In this document: positions 1 to 7,041 of the stretch, one piece after another
Position numbering within the stretch: the first letter of the stretch is position 1
Layout of the letters: each line of letters opens with the position of its first letter
From: JBGSTR01 sp963707135
Lineage (GTDB): Bacteria; Pseudomonadota; Gammaproteobacteria; Chromatiales; Chromatiaceae
Length of the DNA: 10,758 nt
Assembly (NCBI GenBank): GCA_963707135.1
Contig: CAVPOY010000032.1
Location: forward strand, 1-10,758
Direction: 5' to 3'
Notes under the pieces: generated by a model
The model's database searches: none
What the model was told of the DNA's origin: nothing
The model's input: the letters and a program-made list of their open reading frames with translations, nothing else
Translations under genes and position numbers: made by a program

Positions 1-102
1 AGGGTCGGCAATTACGCATGCGGCTTGGATATGCGATACTTACGCGTTTTTAGGCGCGATACGACCCGTCGCGGCTGCCGACAATCTGCTATTCGGCGTG
101 CC

Positions 103-126
103 GGGGCCTCGTCAGTGACGAGCCCC
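103..126 (+). other. Stem-loop in the recA leader
   Basis: GGGG (103-106) pairs with CCCC (123-126) and CTCGT (108-112) pairs with ACGAG (118-122), leaving a bulged C at 107 and a five-base loop. The hairpin ends 37 bases before the recA start. No T-run follows it, so it is a poor intrinsic terminator. It could end the preceding transcript or lie in the recA 5' untranslated region. The structure is seen directly; its role is unknown. Confidence 0.4.
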
Positions 127-163
127 AGATTTCAAGGGCCAATCGAGGAGTAAACGAGTCCCG

Positions 164-1201
164 ATGGACGAAAATCGAAAGAAGGCCCTGGCCGCCGCCC
201 TGAGCCAGATCGAGAAGCAGTTCGGTAAGGGCTCCGTCATGCGCATGGGCGACGTTGGGGCCGTGCGCAACGTGGAGGCCATTTCCACCGGTTCCCTCGG
301 CCTCGACGTCGCGCTCGGCATCGGTGGGGTACCCCGGGGGCGGGTGGTCGAGATCTACGGGCCGGAGTCCTCCGGCAAGACCACGTTGACGCTGCATATC
401 GTTGCCGAAGCCCAGAAGCTCGGCGGGACCGCGGCCTTTGTGGACGCCGAGCACGCGTTGGACCCGGTCTATGCCGGAAAGCTTGGGGTGAACATGGACG
501 AACTGCTGGTGTCCCAGCCGGACACTGGTGAGCAGGCCCTTGAGATTACCGACATGCTGGTGCGCTCCGGGGCCGTGGACATCGTGGTGGTCGATTCGGT
601 CGCGGCCCTGACGCCAAAGGCCGAGATCGAGGGCGAGATGGGCGACTCCCACGTGGGTCTGCAGGCAAGGCTGATGTCCCAGGCCTTGCGCAAGCTCACC
701 GGCAACATCAAGCGATCGAATTGCATCGTCATCTTTATCAACCAGATACGGATGAAGATCGGCGTCATGTTCGGCAACCCGGAAACGACGACCGGCGGCA
801 ATGCACTCAAGTTCTACGCGTCGGTAAGGCTCGACATCCGCCGCATCGGCAGCATCAAGAAGGGTGACGAGGTCATCGGTAACGAGACCAAGGTCAAGGT
901 CGTGAAGAACAAGGTCGCGCCGCCCTTCAAACAGGTGGAATTCGACATCCTCTACGGCGAGGGCATCTCCCGGGAGGGCGAGGTCATCAATCTCGGGGTC
1001 TCCGAGGGCTTCATCGAGAAATCCGGCGCCTGGTACAGCTACGAGGGCAATCGGATCGGCCAGGGCAAGGACAACGCGCGGGTATTCCTGAAGGAGAACC
1101 CGGACATTTGTGCCGCGATCGAAGCCAAGGTCAGGGACAAGCTGCTGCCCAAGCCCCCCGGCGAAGCGGCCCCCGAGCCAGCGGCCGAGGCCTCACCCTG
1201 A
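164..1201 (+). CDS. recA: Recombinase RecA
   Basis: RecA is the cytoplasmic ATP-dependent strand-exchange protein of homologous recombination and the co-protease that triggers LexA cleavage in the SOS response. The 345-residue product is full length. Visible hallmarks are Walker A GPESSGKTT at residues 66-74, the catalytic glutamate E96 in VDAEH, Walker B DIVVVD at 139-144, DNA-binding loop L1 around EMGDSHVG (158-165) and loop L2 around residues 195-213. The tail is rich in Pro, Ala and Glu (PKPPGEAAPEPAAEASP). The ATG is chosen because MDENRKKALAAAL is the usual RecA N-terminus; GGAG at 147-150 is 13 bases upstream, rather far. recX follows directly. No CTGT-N8-ACAG LexA box is visible in the 163 upstream bases, so SOS control would need a different operator or one outside the window. 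Confidence 0.98.
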   Translation: MDENRKKALAAALSQIEKQFGKGSVMRMGDVGAVRNVEAISTGSLGLDVALGIGGVPRGRVVEIYGPESSGKTTLTLHIVAEAQKLGGTAAFVDAEHALDPVYAGKLGVNMDELLVSQPDTGEQALEITDMLVRSGAVDIVVVDSVAALTPKAEIEGEMGDSHVGLQARLMSQALRKLTGNIKRSNCIVIFINQIRMKIGVMFGNPETTTGGNALKFYASVRLDIRRIGSIKKGDEVIGNETKVKVVKNKVAPPFKQVEFDILYGEGISREGEVINLGVSEGFIEKSGAWYSYEGNRIGQGKDNARVFLKENPDICAAIEAKVRDKLLPKPPGEAAPEPAAEASP

Positions 1202-1659
1202 GACCCGAGCCCGACGGTCAGACCGACGTCGTCGCCGAGGCCGAGCGCGTTGCCCTCAGGCTGCTCGCCGTCCGAGACCACTCGCGCCTGGAGCTTGTCC
1301 ACAAACTGCGGGCGCGTGCAATTGCGGACGAGGCCGTGGATGCGGCGCTCGACCGGCTGGCCGCGGACGGCGCCCTCGACGAGGAGCGCATGATGGCCGC
1401 CTACGTGGCGGAGCGGGCCGGCAAGGGCTTCGGGCCGCTGCGCATCCGTGCCGAGCTGCGGGAGAGGGGCCTTCCCGATGACCGCATCGAGACCCATCTG
1501 GGGTCCATGGCCGAGGACTGGCCGGCGCGCCTGGCGGATGCGCATGACCGTCGCTTCGGAAGCGGCCGGCCGAGCGACAGCGCGGACTACGGCCGGCGCG
1601 GCCGTTTTCTGGAACAGCGCGGGTTTTCGACAGACATGATTCGGCGCTTTTTCCGTTGA
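1108..1659 (+). CDS. recX: Regulatory protein RecX (start unresolved)
   Basis: RecX binds RecA filaments and limits their growth and activity. The family is recognised from the region after recA: ALRLLAVRDHSRLELVHKL, the pattern AALDRLAADGALDEERMMAAYV, the KGFGPLRIRAELRERGLPD segment and the terminal RGFSTDMIRRFFR, which match the three-helix repeats of RecX. Homology begins near position 1237. There is no in-frame ATG, GTG or TTG between 1111 and that point. The only standard start is TTG at 1108, with AAGGAG 11 bases upstream, which gives 183 residues and a 94-base overlap with recA. A CTG at 1198 overlaps the recA stop as CTGA and has GAGG 7 bases upstream; it would give 153 residues, closer to the usual RecX size. 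The product is near certain; the start is not. Confidence 0.88.
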   Translation: MCRDRSQGQGQAAAQAPRRSGPRASGRGLTLRPEPDGQTDVVAEAERVALRLLAVRDHSRLELVHKLRARAIADEAVDAALDRLAADGALDEERMMAAYVAERAGKGFGPLRIRAELRERGLPDDRIETHLGSMAEDWPARLADAHDRRFGSGRPSDSADYGRRGRFLEQRGFSTDMIRRFFR

Positions 1660-1721
1660 AGCCGTAAGACTGACCTGATTCGCCCCAGACCGATGCGAGA
1701 CAACCCTTTGAGTCCCGTCGC

Positions 1722-4325
1722 ATGAGCACCAGTGCCGAGCTTCGAGCCAGTTTTCTCGATTACTTCGCGGAGCGGGGCCATCAGCGTGTGCCTTCGAGCC
1801 CCTTGGTGCCCGCGAACGACCCGACCCTGTTGTTCACCAACGCCGGCATGGTCCAGTTCAAGGACGTCTTCCTCGGCCGCGAGCGCCGCGATTACAGCCG
1901 CGCGGTCAGCTCCCAGCGCTGCGTGCGGGCGGGCGGCAAGCACAACGACCTCGAGAACGTCGGCTACACGGCCCGGCATCACACCTTCTTCGAGATGCTG
2001 GGCAACTTCAGCTTCGGCGATTATTTCAAGCGCGAGGCCATCGAGTACGCCTGGGACTACCTGACCCGCGTGCTTGCGCTGCCGCCCGAGCGCCTGTGGG
2101 TGACGGTGTTCACCGATGACGAGGAGGCCGCGCGGATCTGGCTGGATGGGATCGGGGTCGACCCGGCCCGGTTCTCGCGCTGCGGTGCGAAGGACAACTT
2201 CTGGTCGATGGGCGAGACCGGTCCATGCGGACCCTGCTCGGAGATTTTCTATGACCACGGCGCCGGGATAGCCGGCGGGCCGCCCGGGTCCGAGGACGAG
2301 GACGGAGACCGCTTCGTCGAGATCTGGAACCTGGTGTTCATGCAATACAACCGGGACGCGGACGGCAATCTGACCCCGCTGCCCAGTCCGTCGGTGGACA
2401 CCGGGATGGGGCTCGAACGGCTCGCCGCCGTGATGCAGGGCGTGCACAGCAACTACGAGATCGATCTGTTCGAGCACCTGATCACGGCCGCGGCGGAGGC
2501 CACCGGTTGTGAGGACACCAACGACTATTCGCTGCGAGTCATCGCCGATCACATCCGCGCCACGGCGTTCTTGATTGCCGACGGCGTTGCTCCCGGCAAC
2601 GAGGGGCGCGGGTATGTGCTGCGCCGGATCATGCGCCGCGCGATCCGCCACGGTTACCGGCTCGGGTGCTCGGAGCCTTTTTTCCACCGCCTGGTCGCGC
2701 CGCTGGTTGGCGAGATGGGGGCCGCGTACCCGGAACTAGCGGCGGCCCGGTCGCATGTGGAGCGGGTGATCCGCATTGAGGAAGAGCGTTTCGCGGAGAC
2801 GCTGGACCACGGCATGCGCATCCTCGACGACACCATCGCGGGGCTGAAGGGAAACGAGATTCCAGGGGAGGCGGTCTTCCGGCTCTACGATACCTACGGG
2901 TTCCCGGCGGACCTGACCGCGGACATCGCCCGCGAGCGCGGGCTGACGGTCGACATGGACGGTTTCGAGCGGGAGATGGGACACCAGCGGCAGCGGGCAC
3001 GGGCGGCGAGCCAGTTCGGAGTCGGCCAGAACGCCGATTTCGACTTCCAGGGCGAGAGCGATTTCCGCGGCTATGATCGGCTGGAGGAGACCGGCACCCT
3101 GGTCGCGCTCTACCAGGATGGCGTCGCCTGTGAAACCCTGGGCGAGGGAGAGGAGGGACTCGTCATCCTGGACGTCACGCCGTTCTACGCCGAGTCCGGC
3201 GGCCAGGTCGGCGATCGCGGCCGACTCGGCACCGAGACGGCCCGCTTCGAGGTGCTCGATACCCGCAAGCAGGGTGACGGCGCCATATGCCACGTCGGGC
3301 GGGTGACCTCGGGCCGCCTGTCCGTCGGCGATCAGGTGGATGCGCGGGTCGACGCCGGGCGGCGGCGGGCGACGGCGCTGAATCATTCAGCCACCCACCT
3401 GCTTCACGCGGCGCTGCGTCAGGTGCTCGGGGAGCATGTGCAGCAGAAGGGTTCGCTGGTCGGACCGGACCGGCTGCGCTTCGACTTCTCCCATTTCGAG
3501 GGCCTGAGTCGGGACCAGCTGCTGGCGATCGAGCGGATGGTCAACCGCGAGATCCGCGAGAACCACGCCGTGGAGACCCGCATCATGGACCTCGCCGATG
3601 CGAAGGCGTCCGGCGCGTTGGCGCTGTTCGGCGAGAAATACGCCGAGCAGGTCAGGGTGCTGCGAATGGGGGGCTTCTCGACCGAACTCTGCGGCGGGAC
3701 CCATGTGCGGGCGGTCGGCGACATCGGCCTGTTCAAGATTGTATCCGAAGGCGGAATCGCTTCCGGTGTGCGCCGCATCGAGGCGGTTACCGGTGCCACG
3801 GCGCTGGACTGGATCGAGGCGGACGAGGATCGGCTGCTCAGGCTGGCCGGGCTCCTCAAGGGCGCGCGCGAGGATGTGGATCAGCGGGTCGCCCAGCTGC
3901 TGGAGCGCAACCGCCGTCTCGAGCGCGAGGTGGAGCAGCTCAAGACACGGCTAGCCGCGTCGGCCGGCCAGGACCTGGCGGCGCAGGCGGTTGAGATCGG
4001 CGGGATCAAGGTGCTCGCGGCGCGGCTCGAGGGCGCTGATCCGAAGGGGTTGCGCAATACCCTCGATCAGCTTAAGGACAAGCTCGGCTCGGCGGTCGTG
4101 GTGCTGGCAACCGAGACCGATGGCAAGGTGAGCCTGGTCGCCGGGGTGACGAAAGACCTCACCGACCGGCTGAAGGCCGGCGATCTGATTCGAGAAGTCG
4201 CGGCCCGGGTCGGTGGCAAGGGCGGCGGCCGCCCCGACATGGCCCAGGCGGGGGGGACCGACCCGGCTGGCCTGCCTAAGGCGCTCGAATTGGTGGATGG
4301 CTGGGTGCGCGACCGCGTCGCGTAG
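1722..4325 (+). CDS. alaS: Alanine-tRNA ligase AlaRS
   Basis: This class II synthetase charges tRNA-Ala with alanine in the cytoplasm and hydrolyses mischarged Ser- and Gly-tRNA-Ala. At 867 residues it is close to E. coli AlaRS (876). The N-terminal catalytic domain begins MSTSAELRASFLDYF and contains the family segment NDPTLLFTNAGM. The editing domain carries zinc-binding HSATH (H555, H559) and CGGTH (C657, H661), equivalent to the HxxxH and CxxxH of the family. A coiled coil (about 705-745, rich in Leu, Glu and Arg) leads to the C-terminal DHHA1 domain with GGKGGGRPDMAQAGG. The ATG at 1722 matches the usual N-terminus, but only a weak ribosome binding site is visible before it. It lies 62 bases after recX and may share its transcript. 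Nothing important appears to be missing. Confidence 0.98.
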   Translation: MSTSAELRASFLDYFAERGHQRVPSSPLVPANDPTLLFTNAGMVQFKDVFLGRERRDYSRAVSSQRCVRAGGKHNDLENVGYTARHHTFFEMLGNFSFGDYFKREAIEYAWDYLTRVLALPPERLWVTVFTDDEEAARIWLDGIGVDPARFSRCGAKDNFWSMGETGPCGPCSEIFYDHGAGIAGGPPGSEDEDGDRFVEIWNLVFMQYNRDADGNLTPLPSPSVDTGMGLERLAAVMQGVHSNYEIDLFEHLITAAAEATGCEDTNDYSLRVIADHIRATAFLIADGVAPGNEGRGYVLRRIMRRAIRHGYRLGCSEPFFHRLVAPLVGEMGAAYPELAAARSHVERVIRIEEERFAETLDHGMRILDDTIAGLKGNEIPGEAVFRLYDTYGFPADLTADIARERGLTVDMDGFEREMGHQRQRARAASQFGVGQNADFDFQGESDFRGYDRLEETGTLVALYQDGVACETLGEGEEGLVILDVTPFYAESGGQVGDRGRLGTETARFEVLDTRKQGDGAICHVGRVTSGRLSVGDQVDARVDAGRRRATALNHSATHLLHAALRQVLGEHVQQKGSLVGPDRLRFDFSHFEGLSRDQLLAIERMVNREIRENHAVETRIMDLADAKASGALALFGEKYAEQVRVLRMGGFSTELCGGTHVRAVGDIGLFKIVSEGGIASGVRRIEAVTGATALDWIEADEDRLLRLAGLLKGAREDVDQRVAQLLERNRRLEREVEQLKTRLAASAGQDLAAQAVEIGGIKVLAARLEGADPKGLRNTLDQLKDKLGSAVVVLATETDGKVSLVAGVTKDLTDRLKAGDLIREVAARVGGKGGGRPDMAQAGGTDPAGLPKALELVDGWVRDRVA

Positions 4326-4335
4326 CGATAAACCG

Positions 4336-4407
4336 GCCGCTCGAGGGCGGCTATGGAGCAGTTCGGGTGCAGCTGCACCCGCGGTCTGGAGCACGCGCGC
4401 CCGCGCG
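4336..4407 (+). promoter_or_regulatory. Three inverted repeats before lysC, including an 18-base palindrome
   Basis: The gap between alaS and lysC holds three successive inverted repeats. GCCGC (4336-4340) pairs with GCGGC (4347-4351). CGGGTGCAGCTGCACCCG (4364-4381) is a perfect palindrome. CGCGC (4394-4398) pairs with GCGCG (4403-4407), just before the lysC ribosome binding site. None is followed by a T-run, so they are not classic terminators. The palindrome could be a dimeric operator or a 7-base-pair RNA stem with an AGCT loop. The repeats are seen directly; a regulatory role is inference. Confidence 0.4.
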
Positions 4408-4422
4408 ATGCCGGGGGATTCA

Positions 4423-5652
4423 ATGGCGCTTATCGTCCAAAAATACGGCGGAACCTCCGTCGGCACCATAGAGCGGATCCGTGCGGTCGCCGAGCGCGTC
4501 AAGCGTTGGCGCGATCAGGGTGACCAGGTCGTGGTCGTCGTCTCGGCGATGTCCGGCGAGACCGACCGATTGATCGGGCTCGCGAAGCAGATTCAGGAAT
4601 CGCCGGTGCCCCGCGAGCTCGACGTGCTGCTCTCGACGGGTGAGCAGGTCACGATCGCGCTGCTCACCATGGCGCTCGAGGCCGCGGGCTGCCCGGCGCG
4701 CTCCTACACCGGGGCGCAGGTGCATATCCTCACCGACAGCGCCCACAACAAGGCCCGTATCCGGGACATCGATGCCGCCCGGGTCAGGGCCGACCTCGAG
4801 GCCGGGCGAGTGGTTGTGATCGCCGGTTTCCAGGGTATCGACGAACAGGGCAACATCACGACGCTCGGGCGGGGCGGGTCCGATACGTCCGCGGTTGCGA
4901 TCGCCGCCGCCATCAAGGCGGACGAGTGCCAGATCTACACCGATGTCGACGGCGTCTACACCACCGATCCGCGCGTCGAGCCAAGGGCGAGCAAGCTCGA
5001 TCGAATCACCTTCGAGGAGATGCTCGAGATGGCGAGCCTGGGATCGAAGGTCCTGCAGATCCGCTCGGTGGAGTTTGCCGGCAAATACAGGGTTCCATTG
5101 CGCGTGCTCTCGAGCTTCGGCGAAGGCGAGGGGACGCTGATCACATTCGAGGAGGACGCCGTGGAAGACGCCAAGATCGCCGGTATCGCCTTCAGTCGCG
5201 ACGAGGCCAAGCTCACGATCCTGGGGGTCCCGGACCAGCCCGGTGTTGCCCACAAGATCCTAGGTCCCATCTCCGACGCCAATATCGAGGTGGACATGAT
5301 CGTCCAGAACGTCGCCCCGGACGAGGCGACCACGGACTTTACGTTCACGGTCCACCGCAACGACTATGCCCGTGCCCTGGAGATCCTCCAGGGAACCGCG
5401 GATCAGCTCGCGGCGCGGCAGGTCATGGGCGACGGGAAGATCGTCAAGATCTCGCTGGTCGGCGTGGGCATGCGTAACCATGCGGGGATAGCGAGCAGGA
5501 TGTTCGGTGCGCTCGCAAGGGAGGGGATCAATATCCGCATGATCTCTACCTCCGAGATCAAGATTTCCGTGGTCGTCGACGAGAAGTATCTGGAGCTTGG
5601 CGTGCGCGCGCTGCACGAGGCATTCGAGCTCGATCGAACGGGGCCCGCCTAA
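4423..5652 (+). CDS. lysC: Aspartate kinase, monofunctional, with two ACT domains
   Basis: Aspartate kinase phosphorylates L-aspartate with ATP, the first step to lysine, threonine, methionine and diaminopimelate. The 409-residue product begins MALIVQKYGGTSVG, the nucleotide-binding motif that opens every aspartokinase. The kinase domain runs to about residue 230 and includes LSTGEQVT, GRGGSDTSAVAIAA and YTDVDGVYTTDPR. Two ACT regulatory domains follow, from about 264 (LTILGVPDQPGVAHKI) and 343 (ISLVGVGMRNHAGIASRMF). There is no homoserine dehydrogenase domain, so it is the monofunctional type with a length like the B. subtilis and Corynebacterium alpha subunits. The ATG at 4423 has GGGGGA 4 bases upstream; an in-frame ATG at 4408 is possible but would add a non-family extension. 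Feedback control by lysine and/or threonine is expected from the family. Confidence 0.96.
   Translation: MALIVQKYGGTSVGTIERIRAVAERVKRWRDQGDQVVVVVSAMSGETDRLIGLAKQIQESPVPRELDVLLSTGEQVTIALLTMALEAAGCPARSYTGAQVHILTDSAHNKARIRDIDAARVRADLEAGRVVVIAGFQGIDEQGNITTLGRGGSDTSAVAIAAAIKADECQIYTDVDGVYTTDPRVEPRASKLDRITFEEMLEMASLGSKVLQIRSVEFAGKYRVPLRVLSSFGEGEGTLITFEEDAVEDAKIAGIAFSRDEAKLTILGVPDQPGVAHKILGPISDANIEVDMIVQNVAPDEATTDFTFTVHRNDYARALEILQGTADQLAARQVMGDGKIVKISLVGVGMRNHAGIASRMFGALAREGINIRMISTSEIKISVVVDEKYLELGVRALHEAFELDRTGPA
5161..5652 (+). CDS. Candidate internal start: aspartokinase beta subunit
   Basis: Within lysC and in the same frame, GTG at 5161 (residue 247 of the full protein) is preceded by GAGGAGG at 5149-5155 with a 5-base spacer. 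It would yield a 163-residue protein consisting of both ACT domains. In B. subtilis aspartokinase II and C. glutamicum LysC the beta subunit is made from an internal start at about residue 246-250, and the enzyme is an alpha2beta2 heterotetramer. The position and the ribosome binding site agree closely with that arrangement. The sequence is seen; use of the start is inference by analogy. A second internal candidate, ATG 5029 with GAGGAG 9 bases upstream, would cut into the kinase domain and is less likely. Confidence 0.55.
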   Translation: MEDAKIAGIAFSRDEAKLTILGVPDQPGVAHKILGPISDANIEVDMIVQNVAPDEATTDFTFTVHRNDYARALEILQGTADQLAARQVMGDGKIVKISLVGVGMRNHAGIASRMFGALAREGINIRMISTSEIKISVVVDEKYLELGVRALHEAFELDRTGPA

Positions 5653-5714
5653 ACCTCGGTGCCGGGCAGCGGCGACTGGCGGTCCGGAATGTCCGACGGG
5701 AAACCCGGCTGCCA

Positions 5715-5724
5715 GACAATTGTC
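5715..5724 (+). promoter_or_regulatory. Ten-base palindrome GACAATTGTC upstream of csrA
   Basis: A perfect ten-base palindrome lies about 45 bases upstream of the csrA extended -10. It overlaps TTGTCA (5720-5725), which resembles a -35 box but has no well-spaced -10 partner. It could be an operator half-site pair or part of a second promoter. Palindromes of this length also occur by chance. Confidence 0.2.
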
Positions 5725-5744
5725 AATGCTAACAGGCGGAAACA

Positions 5745-5775
5745 CTGCCAACGCGGCCGCCCGTGCTGCTACAAT
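5745..5775 (+). promoter_or_regulatory. csrA promoter with extended -10
   Basis: TACAAT (5770-5775) matches five of six bases of the sigma-70 -10 box and is preceded by TGC (5767-5769), giving an extended -10. A partial -35, CTGCCA (5745-5750), lies 19 bases upstream. Transcription would begin near 5782, giving csrA a leader of about 125 bases. The intergenic position and extended -10 support it; the -35 is weak. Confidence 0.55.
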
Positions 5776-5876
5776 CTAGCGAAGGCGAGTCGCCTGCCAC
5801 TTGGTCTGGGTGTGGATCTGCCCTCGCGGCGGCGAGCGGGATGGCGCGTAGCTGCGAATCGGCGATCCACCTAAGC

Positions 5877-5897
5877 GGAACTAGGAACAATAGGGAG
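5877..5897 (+). promoter_or_regulatory. Clustered GGA motifs over the csrA ribosome binding site
   Basis: Three GGA motifs occur at 5877-5879, 5884-5886 and 5894-5896. The last is part of the GGGAG ribosome binding site (5893-5897), 9 bases before the csrA ATG. A further GGA-containing stretch (GGGATGG) lies near 5838. CsrA binds GGA in leader RNAs and represses its own translation in other gammaproteobacteria, so this is a plausible autoregulatory site. The motifs are seen directly; binding is inference. Confidence 0.5.
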
Positions 5898-5906
5898 CAA
5901 CAAACG

Positions 5907-6125
5907 ATGTTGATCTTAACTCGCCGGGTCGGTGAGACACTCATGATCGGGGACGAGGTGACAGTCACCGTCCTGGGAGTGAAAGGCAACCAAGTGCGCA
6001 TAGGCGTGAATGCGCCCCGGGACGTAGCCGTTCACCGCGAAGAGATTTACGAGCGCATCAAGCGTGAGCAGGCCGCCGCCGCGGGCGGCGCCGGCCACAA
6101 TGGCCAGGGCACGCAACCCGACTGA
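5907..6125 (+). CDS. csrA: Carbon storage regulator CsrA (RsmA)
   Basis: CsrA is a small dimeric RNA-binding protein that controls translation and stability of many mRNAs, affecting carbon storage, motility and biofilm formation. The product has 72 residues and opens with MLILTRRVGETLMIGDEV, the conserved first strand and RNA-binding surface. VAVHREEIYERI contains R44, the other key RNA-binding residue. The C-terminal tail (AAAAGGAGHNGQGTQPD) is about ten residues longer than in E. coli (61) and looks disordered. The ATG at 5907 follows GGGAG by 9 bases. The gene lies between lysC and tRNA-Ser, the conserved gammaproteobacterial position. It has its own promoter candidate and GGA motifs in its leader. 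Confidence 0.97.
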   Translation: MLILTRRVGETLMIGDEVTVTVLGVKGNQVRIGVNAPRDVAVHREEIYERIKREQAAAAGGAGHNGQGTQPD

Positions 6126-6155
6126 CTGGCATCCCGGGCTCGGGCGCGTTAAAAT
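6126..6155 (+). promoter_or_regulatory. Candidate tRNA-Ser promoter
   Basis: CTGGCA (6126-6131) and TAAAAT (6150-6155), separated by 18 bases, resemble a sigma-70 promoter immediately after the csrA stop. The following bases (CCCGCGCCGCG) form a GC-rich discriminator like those of stringently controlled stable RNA promoters. The start would be near 6162, about 115 bases before the tRNA, so a processed 5' leader is implied. Confidence 0.4.
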
Positions 6156-6277
6156 CCCGCGCCGCGTCGCAGCCATGACGGGCGCGCGCTAGAGACTTAC
6201 TGCGCAGCGAATTGGAGAGCGCGTGATCGGGCAAGCGCGCTACGCCTCGCCACGCGTACCCGAGTGAGTGACCTTTC

Positions 6278-6368
6278 GGAGAGATGGCCGAGCGGCTGAA
6301 GGCGCTCCCCTGCTAAGGGAGTATGGGTCATAAGCCCATCGAGGGTTCGAATCCCTCTCTCTCCGCCA
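6278..6368 (+). tRNA. serV: tRNA-Ser (anticodon GCT)
   Basis: The sequence folds as a class II tRNA. The acceptor stem is GGAGAGA (6278-6284) with TCTCTCC (6358-6364), discriminator G6365 and encoded CCA (6366-6368). The anticodon stem CTCCC/GGGAG (6305-6309, 6317-6321) encloses the loop CTGCTAA with anticodon GCT at 6312-6314, which reads AGC and AGU. A long variable arm with GGG and CCC arms follows, as in serine tRNAs. The T arm is GAGGG, TTCGAAT, CCCTC (6341-6357). In E. coli serV has the same anticodon and lies next to csrA. The argV tRNA that follows serV there is not found in this window. Confidence 0.97.
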
Positions 6369-7041
6369 ATATAATTCGTACTGTCCTGTTTTTGCTGGCG
6401 AAGCAATTTCTATCGTCAGCGACAGCCACAAACCTACCCACAAATCGCTCGCCGCCAAGGCGTAAACGGCGGGGTCTTGCGCGCCCGGGAACTCGGCTCC
6501 GGGGGTGGCCCGTCGGCTTGACCGGGGTCCAGATCAGTAAGGAGACCCAGGCGATCGCCGTATTTTTCGAGGTCGCGGTGTGCCCGGTCGGCTACCGCGC
6601 CGGGAGGGCTGATCGCTCGACAACCTCACCACGGACGGCAGTGATAGCGTTCTCGGGATCGCTACCTTTCATGGCGTGTCGAACGAGCGTCCCTGCAACG
6701 GGTCTACGACATGGCGGCGGCCGCCTTCGCGGGTGACGCTGCCGCGCCCGTCTGACGTTCCCTCTCGCGCTCGCGCCGAGTTGAACCTGACCCAGACCGC
6801 GAACAGTCGCTCGCCCTGTGACGCTGCGCGGCCAGCGCCAACGAGGCCTATCGGGGTCTGGCCGATGGAAATCCCGACCAGTTCGATGCGACTCGTCTTT
6901 TCGCCGCTCAGGTCGCGGTGCAACCGGGCATCGGCGGCACCTTCGCCGTCTAAAGGGGGCTCGCAAGCGGTAACTCGGACCTGTTCAAGACGGTCGCGTC
7001 CGACTCCGATGGTGGCGCCTGCCCCGAAAAACACCAAGGCT
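6369..7041. other. Gene-poor stretch with possible decayed fragments
   Basis: No convincing intact gene is found between the tRNA and the minus-strand propeller gene. Two short coding-like pieces stand out. On the minus strand, 6434-6625 is open without a start codon and its translation includes DLEKYGDRLGLLTDLDP, ending at TAG. On the plus strand, 6822-6953 follows a TGA and includes NEAYRGLADGNPDQFDATR, ending at TAA. Neither is recognised. They could be remnants of displaced genes or chance in GC-rich DNA. No copy of the tRNA 3' end, integrase gene or strong terminator is visible. Confidence 0.4.

Noticed and set aside
1587..2687. Long open frame on the minus strand opposite alaS, and similar ones opposite recA, lysC and the transposase
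   Set aside because: They mirror strongly recognised genes on the plus strand and arise from high GC content; none shows domain features.
4213..4422. N-terminal extension of LysC by about 70 residues from an upstream start
   Set aside because: It overlaps alaS and lacks family similarity; the aspartokinase motif begins at the ATG at 4423.
6370..6375. Perfect TATAAT directly after the tRNA CCA
   Set aside because: No acceptable -35 at the proper distance and no gene downstream; AT-rich tRNA 3' flanks are common.
6323..6736. Plus-strand open frame of 137 codons starting inside tRNA-Ser
   Set aside because: Its first codons are tRNA sequence and its translation shows no recognisable features.
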